NCBI GenBank assembly: GCA_003527555.1
Contig: DPWT01000127.1
Location: 1-12,808, forward strand
Direction of reading: 5' to 3'
DNA length: 12,808 nt
Origin: Verrucomicrobiales bacterium
GTDB taxonomy: Bacteria; Verrucomicrobiota; Verrucomicrobiia; Verrucomicrobiales; Akkermansiaceae
The position numbers were made by a program, and so were the translations under genes. The notes under the pieces are model-generated. The model made no database searches and was not told the DNA's origin. It saw only the letters and a list, made by a program, of their open reading frames with translations. The first letter of the stretch is position 1. Every line of letters starts with the position of its first letter. Shown piece by piece: positions 7,407 to 12,808 of the stretch.

Positions 7407-8405
7407 TTATCGGCGTCTCCTGAGGACTTCGCCTCGTTTACCGAGTTTGACTTCAAGGGTGATAACATCTTCACCACGGAGAATTCTCACCTTGATATCA
7501 TTTCCCGGACTGTAATTGGTCAGAATCAGGTGAAGCCTGCGTAGGTCTGGAGTGCGGCGACCGTTGATGCTACGGATGATGTCACGCTCACGTATACCCG
7601 CACGCTGTGCTGGGCTACCCTCAAATACATGGCTGACAAATACGCCTCCTCTTGCCGTTTTCATTGTCTGAATACCGAGAACGGGTGCATCAGGATCGTC
7701 CAGTGCACTTCCTCCAAGACGCCCCCATGTGTCACCGCTTTTTAAGCGATCCCAATCATCACGAAATCCTTCAATACTAGCGTGGTTATTAGCCGATAGA
7801 GATGTTCCTATGGACGAGTGAATACCAATGACCTTACCGTCTAGGTCATAAAGAGGGCCGCCTGAGTCACCACCAATGAGTGCGCAATCCGATGATATGA
7901 ACTTATGGATACTGCGGGCAATGATGCGCCCAAATCGAACAGGCGGTGTGCGAACGGGATCGTAGCCACCAGCATGGCCAAGCGCGAGCACAAGGTCTCC
8001 CGACTTCAGATCCTTGGAGTTGCCAATTTCTGCGAAGGGCCATGGTCCTTTTTCGGTAATCTGGACCATTGCGGTATCGCGAGTGTAATTTGCTCCAAGC
8101 ACCGTGCCATTTGCCTGTTTTCCATCAGGGAAAACAACGGTGACCTCTTCCGCACCTCTTATTACGTGACCTGCGGTGAGGATGAGCCCATCTTTATTGA
8201 TAATGACTCCGCTGCCAGACGCCCCAGTTTTGGCCGAAAAAAGTGATACAGTGGCAGGTAAAACTTTTTTCACTGTCTGAACCGTTCTCGCCTGAATGTC
8301 CTTGAGGTCATTCAAGCTTTCCGCTGTTGGAGTAGCGGTGACGTAATGCGCATTCGCTGCAAGCAGACAGATCGTGAGCAATGAAATAATTATGTGTCGT
8401 GTCAT
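7407..8405 (-). CDS. Secreted S1C (HtrA/DegP-like) serine protease with one PDZ domain
   Basis: The 332-aa protein has an N-terminal signal peptide (about 1-24, core IIISLLTICLLAANA). Its trypsin-like domain has a complete triad: H80 in ILTAGHVI, D110 in RDTAMVQI and S181 in GGDSGGP. One PDZ domain follows at about 240-325, with GGVFVSHVFEGSPAQRAGI and RDIIRSING. HtrA proteases degrade or hold misfolded proteins in the periplasm, with PDZ domains binding exposed C termini. The protein ends in a short basic tail, RGEVLRRRR. It is the promoter-proximal member of a two-gene minus-strand operon with the pseudoprotease and is divergent from the penicillin-binding protein operon. The start is followed directly by the signal peptide, and a candidate promoter lies just upstream. 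Confidence 0.93.
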   Translation of the reverse strand: MTRHIIISLLTICLLAANAHYVTATPTAESLNDLKDIQARTVQTVKKVLPATVSLFSAKTGASGSGVIINKDGLILTAGHVIRGAEEVTVVFPDGKQANGTVLGANYTRDTAMVQITEKGPWPFAEIGNSKDLKSGDLVLALGHAGGYDPVRTPPVRFGRIIARSIHKFISSDCALIGGDSGGPLYDLDGKVIGIHSSIGTSLSANNHASIEGFRDDWDRLKSGDTWGRLGGSALDDPDAPVLGIQTMKTARGGVFVSHVFEGSPAQRAGIRERDIIRSINGRRTPDLRRLHLILTNYSPGNDIKVRILRGEDVITLEVKLGKRGEVLRRRR

Positions 8406-8421
8406 TATTGAAGAACTGGAG

Positions 8422-8450
8422 AGTATAAAAAGATGATCTATTAATTAGAA
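8422..8450 (-). promoter_or_regulatory. Candidate promoter of the protease/pseudoprotease operon
   Basis: On the minus strand TATACT (8422-8427) matches the -10 consensus at 5 of 6 positions. A weak -35 TTCTAA (8445-8450) lies 17 bases upstream. The -10 is only 16 bases from the ATG, so the leader would be very short, about 8-10 bases. The -35 is poor, so the call rests mainly on the -10 element. Confidence 0.4.
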
Positions 8451-8576
8451 CGTCGCACTTTTTTTATATTGTTCCAATTATTTTACGGCAATGCTGGTAG
8501 AAACAAGCAAAATAGATTACCATGACGGGGGTTCGATGTGAACGACGGCCTCTCGAACAACAGTAAAACTATTAGG

Positions 8577-10919
8577 ATGGCAGCCAGAAAATCCAATACA
8601 GGCGCAGGTGGTGGCACACGTAAAGCCAAACCCTCTGCTGCGCGTAAGTCTGGCAGAAAAACCAAACGTAAGACGCCGCGTAAACCTACCAATCGCCGAA
8701 AAAAATCATCAGCCAAGAAGCATGGTTTGTTGTTTAGGCTCTTCTTCTGGCCTTTCCAGTTGCTCGCGCAGACTACAGAGCGCTGGCATCCTGTGCTGAG
8801 ATGGCCCGTCAGAGCAGCCGGAGGTGCGATGCTTGTGATGTTTTTCTGTTTCTTGCTTGTGGCAGTTTTCTACTATCTGCGAGCTACTCAGTATAACCTC
8901 GATAAAGCGTCGGAAATGCCGGCGCGCACATTGGTTTACGCCCGAGACGGAAGAACTGAATTGGGGCGTCTGCATGGTGATAACCGCTATTTAGTAAAGT
9001 ATGATCATGTGGCAAAAGATTTTCGTAATGCTTTAATTTCGCGTGAGGATGCCCGATTCCATGATCATTTTGGGATTGATATAAAAGGTTTGATTCGTGC
9101 CACTGTGCAGAACATCAAGCGCCGCCGCCTTGCACAGGGAGGCTCAACTATAAGCATCCAGCTTGCAGAAAACACATGGTTTCCTCCTGATACGGGAAAG
9201 AAAAAATCAACAGCCAGTTTGATTGACCAGAAGTTATTGGAAATGGCATTGGCATGGCGGATTGAGCGCCGCTACGAGAAGTCGGAGATTCTTGAGCACT
9301 ACATGAATCGTATTTTCTGGGGACACTCGATACGTGGTGTGGAGTCAGCATCCCGTACCTACTTTGAGAAGCCAGCCATCAGGATTACGTTATCTGAGGC
9401 GGCAATGCTGGCCGGTATCATTCGAGGGCCCAATGCTTTTTCGCCCTTCAAAAACATTGAGGCGGCCACGCGAGAACGTGATGTAACCTTGGGTAGAATG
9501 GTCAAGTATGGGCACATTACTCAGGCCCAGGCGGACGTCGCTAGAAATGAGCCACTGATAGTGCGGCCGAAAAACCGTCGTGTGTTGCAAGAAACCTACG
9601 TGATGGATGCGGTGCGCCGTGAGCTTGATCGTATTCTCGAGGAGCAAAACATCCAAGATGGTGGGCTTACTGTGATTACAACGATTGATCATACTATTCA
9701 GCGTGCAGCTGAGCTATCGATGGAGCGCAATCTCGTCCGTGTGGAAAAAACTCCTGGTTATCGGCACCAAACGCGCCGACAATGGCAGCAGCTTCCGAGC
9801 GGCAGGGCGGGGGAGACACGCTATCTTCAGGGTGCATGTGTTGTCATCGAGAACCGAACCGGAGCTGTGCTCTCGGTAGTGGGCGGCAGAGATGCTAATG
9901 AGTCCAAATACAATCGGGCAATTCAAGCTGAACGCCAAATTGGCTCGATATTCAAACCTTTTGTATACCTAACGTCTTTTAACCGAGGTATGATGCCTAA
10001 AACATGGATTCCTGACGGGCGTATCAGGCCGGGTGAAATCAGGGGTGCTCCACGGTCATGGTCGCCGTCAAATTCTGATGGGAAATACGGCAACTATGTA
10101 ACGGCGGAAGACGCACTTGTGAGGTCTAGAAACACCTCATCGGTTCGTGTCGGGAACTTCGCAGGATTAGAGGATGTGAATGCAACGGCCAGAGACGTTG
10201 GATTTATTCAAGGTATTCCCATGAACCCGTCTTCTTACTTGGGGTCTTGGGAAGCAACTCCATGGCAAGTCGCGAGTGCTTACACCGTATTCCCTAATAA
10301 TGGCGACTGGTATAGGCCTTACATGATTCAGGAAATTCGTAATGCCAAGGGTAAGCGTGTCTATCCAGGGAAAGGGGACTCAGGTAAACTCATGGCCGTT
10401 GTTGCTGAGCCGGGCGCTACTTGGTGTGTTTCTAATACTCTTCAGCAAGCAGTAAATCGAGGGACGGGCCGCATAGTTCGATCGCTTGGATACAAGGCGC
10501 CATGTGCTGGAAAAACTGGAACTACGGATGATTACAAGGATGCTTGGTTTGCAGGTTACACTGGCACCTTGACGTGTGCCATCTGGGTGGGAATGGACCG
10601 ACCTCAAAAAATCATCAATCGCGGCTACGGATCAACTCTCGCAGCTCCGATCTGGGTGGATGTGATGAAGACTGCAGGGCGGCTGGGATATACTACGCCA
10701 CGCTTTAAGCCTGTGCGATTGCATCCCGTCTCATTATGTCGGTGGTCAGCCAAACGTGCGACAAAAGGATGCGTGGCTCGTGGTTCAGCTTACACGGCAA
10801 AAGTGCCAGCTGACATGTTGCCGGGTGAGCGTGACTACTGCACTATGCATCCTTTTCGTGGTCTACCGTCTCGTCGAGATGGTCGTAGGTCGCCTCCACG
10901 AGCAATTCCCGTTGAGTAG
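8577..10919 (+). CDS. Bifunctional class A penicillin-binding protein (GT51 + transpeptidase)
   Basis: The protein is about 780 aa. Residues 1-49 form a highly basic cytoplasmic tail, followed by a membrane anchor at about 82-104. The GT51 domain has REDARFHDHFG with catalytic E157, GGSTISIQLAEN, and QKLLEMALAWRIERRY. The transpeptidase has S457-I-F-K460 in GSIFKPF, S517-R-N519 and K646-T-G. Both active sites look intact, so it should polymerise lipid II and cross-link glycan in the periplasm. The C-terminal tail (about 710-780) has three spaced cysteines and a CTMHP motif, then a basic Arg/Pro stretch. ATG 8577 (MAARKS) is chosen; an in-frame GTG at 8538 would add 13 residues. The next gene is a paralogue about 50 bases downstream with no terminator between, indicating an operon. 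Confidence 0.92.
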   Translation: MAARKSNTGAGGGTRKAKPSAARKSGRKTKRKTPRKPTNRRKKSSAKKHGLLFRLFFWPFQLLAQTTERWHPVLRWPVRAAGGAMLVMFFCFLLVAVFYYLRATQYNLDKASEMPARTLVYARDGRTELGRLHGDNRYLVKYDHVAKDFRNALISREDARFHDHFGIDIKGLIRATVQNIKRRRLAQGGSTISIQLAENTWFPPDTGKKKSTASLIDQKLLEMALAWRIERRYEKSEILEHYMNRIFWGHSIRGVESASRTYFEKPAIRITLSEAAMLAGIIRGPNAFSPFKNIEAATRERDVTLGRMVKYGHITQAQADVARNEPLIVRPKNRRVLQETYVMDAVRRELDRILEEQNIQDGGLTVITTIDHTIQRAAELSMERNLVRVEKTPGYRHQTRRQWQQLPSGRAGETRYLQGACVVIENRTGAVLSVVGGRDANESKYNRAIQAERQIGSIFKPFVYLTSFNRGMMPKTWIPDGRIRPGEIRGAPRSWSPSNSDGKYGNYVTAEDALVRSRNTSSVRVGNFAGLEDVNATARDVGFIQGIPMNPSSYLGSWEATPWQVASAYTVFPNNGDWYRPYMIQEIRNAKGKRVYPGKGDSGKLMAVVAEPGATWCVSNTLQQAVNRGTGRIVRSLGYKAPCAGKTGTTDDYKDAWFAGYTGTLTCAIWVGMDRPQKIINRGYGSTLAAPIWVDVMKTAGRLGYTTPRFKPVRLHPVSLCRWSAKRATKGCVARGSAYTAKVPADMLPGERDYCTMHPFRGLPSRRDGRRSPPRAIPVE

Positions 10920-10968
10920 TACGCTTAGTTTGTTAAATTTGGAATTTAAAAAAGGTTTGAAAACGACT

Positions 10969-12399
10969 GTGTCCTGGAAGCCATCTAATAGTCCATCTAA
11001 GTTACCTGCTTGGGTGCCGTTAGGTCTACGGACAGTCATCCGCTGGTGTTTTAAGTGGGGGCTTGTGGGTCTTTCAGTTCTTGTTGCCTTCGCGTTGTTC
11101 TACTTTTATCTTGCGCTTAAATTTGACCTTAGTGATGTAGCGCAGATGCCGGAGAGGTCTGTGATACTTGATCGTCATGGGGTTGAGTTTGCGGCTATTC
11201 ATGGGGAGCGCCGCAGGTTGATTACGAGGGAGGAGATTCCGGATGCTATGATTTATGCGCTTCTTGCGCGTGAGGATCTGCGGTTTCCCGATCATCACGG
11301 TATTGATGTGCGTGGGCTAGCGCGCGCTACGGTTAGAAATATCAAGGATATGTCTTTCACCCAAGGTGCGTCGACGCTGACGATGCAGCTGACACGTAAT
11401 ACTTATGAAATGCGTGCCAAATCACTGCACCGAAAATTGTTAGAAATGGCTGTGACGCTGAGAATAGAAAGTCGTTACAGTAAAGATGAAATTCTCACAC
11501 ATTACTTAAATCGTATCTATTTTGGCGCTGGGTGCCACGGTGTTGAGGAGGCGTCACAAACTTATTTTGGCCGATCGGTGACGGAGCTCAGCACTGGTGA
11601 GTGTGCGCTACTTGTCGGTATTATCCGGGGACCTCACCTGTTTTCACCATTCAGAAATCTAGAGGGTGCTGAGATTCAGCGTGATGAGGTTTTGAAACGT
11701 ATGGTCATTTGTGAATTTGTCTCAGAGGAAGAAAAAATAAAAGCCATGGCAGAACCCATCCATTTGGTAACTGTAAAAGAGAGAAAGAAAAACAGCTCAC
11801 ACATGCGTGAGACTATTCGTAATCAGCTGCAAATTATTTTGGAACAACAGGATATTCGAGCTGGTGGGTTACGCATTTTTACGACCGTTGATACAGCGAT
11901 GCAAAAAAGCTTACAGTCCAAGATCTCTCGTCCGTTTCCTGCTGTGGAGCAAAAGAATTTGTCAGAATTACAAGCAGCAATTGTTTCTCTAGATCCTGAG
12001 ACTGGTGGTATTCTTGCTCTGTGTGGCAATAGGAACTATGCAAGTTCGCAATACAACCTAGCCTTCAATGCACGTCGTGATCTTGGGCCGGCATTTATGC
12101 CTTTCCTGACAGCAGCAGCGCTTGAACGTAATAAAATTGTAATTGATGGGAAGCCCGTTCAAACTGGGCGGCAGTTAGGTATCGCGGAAACGATACGGTT
12201 GAGCAAGCGCCTCGGATTCAGCGGTCCCTTCTCAGAGACTGATGATTTATACCGTGGTACCATCGCAGCTAGTCCGATTGAGCTGGCTCGCGCTGCAGCC
12301 ACCCTCAGGGCGGGTGGTAAGCAGCGTTGTCGTCATCGACGTCATACCAGTCATACACTGCGTCGTAATCATTGTCAAGGTCAACGGTCATGTTGGTGA
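10969..12399 (+). CDS. Paralogous GT51 penicillin-binding protein with degenerate transpeptidase, truncated at a junction
   Basis: From GTG 10969 the protein has a membrane helix (about residues 24-50), then a full GT51 domain: REDLRFPDHHG with E102, QGASTLTMQLTRN, RKLLEMAVTLRIESRY and SPFRNLEGA. The transpeptidase region aligns with the upstream PBP, but GSIFKPF is replaced by GPAFMPF (P374 for Ser, M377 for Lys). About 45 residues containing the SxN motif are missing between there and ASPIELARAAATLRAGG. It should polymerise glycan but not cross-link. Homology stops at about 12318; the remaining codons to the TGA at 12397-12399 are antisense to another gene, so the true C terminus is lost. 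There is no in-frame ATG between the upstream stop and the membrane helix; TTG 10912 or 10957 and GTG 10969 are candidates, none with a good ribosome site. The open frame extends back to 10756, but that part overlaps the upstream gene. Confidence 0.8.
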   Translation: MSWKPSNSPSKLPAWVPLGLRTVIRWCFKWGLVGLSVLVAFALFYFYLALKFDLSDVAQMPERSVILDRHGVEFAAIHGERRRLITREEIPDAMIYALLAREDLRFPDHHGIDVRGLARATVRNIKDMSFTQGASTLTMQLTRNTYEMRAKSLHRKLLEMAVTLRIESRYSKDEILTHYLNRIYFGAGCHGVEEASQTYFGRSVTELSTGECALLVGIIRGPHLFSPFRNLEGAEIQRDEVLKRMVICEFVSEEEKIKAMAEPIHLVTVKERKKNSSHMRETIRNQLQIILEQQDIRAGGLRIFTTVDTAMQKSLQSKISRPFPAVEQKNLSELQAAIVSLDPETGGILALCGNRNYASSQYNLAFNARRDLGPAFMPFLTAAALERNKIVIDGKPVQTGRQLGIAETIRLSKRLGFSGPFSETDDLYRGTIAASPIELARAAATLRAGGKQRCRHRRHTSHTLRRNHCQGQRSCW

Positions 12400-12808
12400 A
12401 ATCTCCATCAACATCGCCATCGACATCGTTCTTGAGCAAGTCTGCTCCCAATTCATCTGGGAAGTCAGCAATTGGGCCATTGTCAGAAGTCCACTGCCAA
12501 AGCCCTGTCAAGAGCCCGACCCAGGTGACGAATGCGTCCCTGTTATCGGTCATTTGAAGATGAGAGATTCCCGACTCGATGGTGCCGTCTCCACCGAAAT
12601 CGTAATGGTAACAACCACCTTGAGCGCCCGGAGTGCAGCTCCAGTTGTTCGAGGGGCCGCCAGCCGTTGCACCCTGATCGACAAAGGCGTCTGGGCGAGT
12701 TGAATATGGCGAACCAAATTGAGCATTGACGCCATTCAGTGGCATGTGATATGCGACTGCGTACTGGTAACCACACACATAGCCGCCACCAAGATTTCCA
12801 GCCGTCCA
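12305..12808 (-). CDS. Partial Asp-rich protein, probably secreted or surface-exposed, open to the window edge
   Basis: The minus-strand frame is open from the window end to a TGA at 12305-12307, about 167 codons, with no true start in view. The upstream-most part reads WTAGNLGGGY and continues past the GTG at 12776-12778. The middle is rich in Gly, Asn, Trp and Cys (NNWSCTPGAQGGCYHYDFGG), and two cysteines could form a disulfide. The last 50 residues are acidic with DVDGDVDGDF and DWYDVDDDN, resembling calcium-binding thrombospondin type-3-like repeats. I do not recognise the family. The final six codons (AAYHPP) lie at or beyond the junction with the PBP gene and are probably not native. 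The strong coding pattern argues that this strand, not the overlapping plus-strand frames, is real. Confidence 0.6.
   Translation of the reverse strand, partial: WTAGNLGGGYVCGYQYAVAYHMPLNGVNAQFGSPYSTRPDAFVDQGATAGGPSNNWSCTPGAQGGCYHYDFGGDGTIESGISHLQMTDNRDAFVTWVGLLTGLWQWTSDNGPIADFPDELGADLLKNDVDGDVDGDFTNMTVDLDNDYDAVYDWYDVDDDNAAYHPP
12316..12328. other. Sequence junction truncating two unrelated genes
   Basis: Plus-strand PBP coding is recognisable through the GG codons at 12313-12318. Minus-strand Asp-rich coding (DVDDDN) is recognisable down to the Asn codon at 12326-12328. The breakpoint therefore falls within about 12319-12325. Neither gene has its natural end here. No insertion-sequence end, target duplication or repeat is visible. 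An assembly chimera near a contig end is the simplest reading; a real rearrangement is possible. Confidence 0.7.

Noticed and set aside
10756..10916. Upstream extension of the second PBP into the first
   Set aside because: This stretch is the conserved C-terminal coding region of the first PBP in another frame, and its translation has no penicillin-binding-protein character.
12330..12703. Plus-strand open frames antisense to the Asp-rich gene
   Set aside because: They are low-complexity Val/Ser/Arg translations typical of the shadow of an Asp/Gly-rich gene; the minus strand has the coherent protein.

Overview
The window is about 12.8 kb of a Gram-negative bacterial genome with near-balanced base composition. 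No RNA genes, insertion sequences or CRISPR arrays were seen. The gene set (Mpl, a bactofilin, trypsin-like PDZ proteases, bifunctional class A penicillin-binding proteins, a SWIM-type SNF2 helicase) and the weak use of Shine-Dalgarno sites are compatible with a Verrucomicrobiota/PVC-type host. That assignment is an impression from protein style, not a proof.

Layout. Bases 1-110 hold the last 35 codons of an mpl-like murein-peptide ligase (+). Then come two minus-strand genes: a MerR/cobalamin-binding regulator with the residue set of the CarH photoreceptors (244-1191), and upstream of it a Soj-type ParA ATPase (1260-2057) with no parB beside it. A divergent 1029-aa SWIM+SNF2 helicase (2191-5280) is followed by a small conserved-looking 98-aa protein (5339-5635). 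A near-perfect bidirectional terminator (5658-5695) separates these from a bactofilin (5707-6027, -). Next is a minus-strand pair of secreted trypsin/PDZ proteins. The promoter-proximal one (7407-8405) has an intact His-Asp-Ser triad. The second (6193-7374) has lost His and Ser and carries its PDZ domain inside the protease fold. Divergent from them, on the plus strand, are two tandem class A penicillin-binding proteins: a complete bifunctional one with a histone-like basic cytoplasmic tail (8577-10919), and a paralogue whose glycosyltransferase looks intact but whose transpeptidase has lost SxxK and the SxN segment (from about 10969).

Near 12319-12325 the second PBP ends abruptly in mid-domain. 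The rest of the window reads as part of an unrelated minus-strand Asp-rich, probably secreted or surface protein that is open to the window edge. Both reading frames break at the same few bases, so this is either an assembly chimera at a contig end or a real rearrangement.

Taken together, much of the window concerns the cell envelope: murein-peptide recycling (Mpl), a cytoskeletal scaffold that often positions wall enzymes (bactofilin), envelope quality control (protease and pseudoprotease) and peptidoglycan synthesis (two GT51 enzymes). The left part adds a probable light/B12-responsive repressor with a candidate autoregulatory operator. The most interesting items are the active/degenerate pairs: an active protease next to a permuted pseudoprotease, and an active PBP next to a PBP with a dead transpeptidase.
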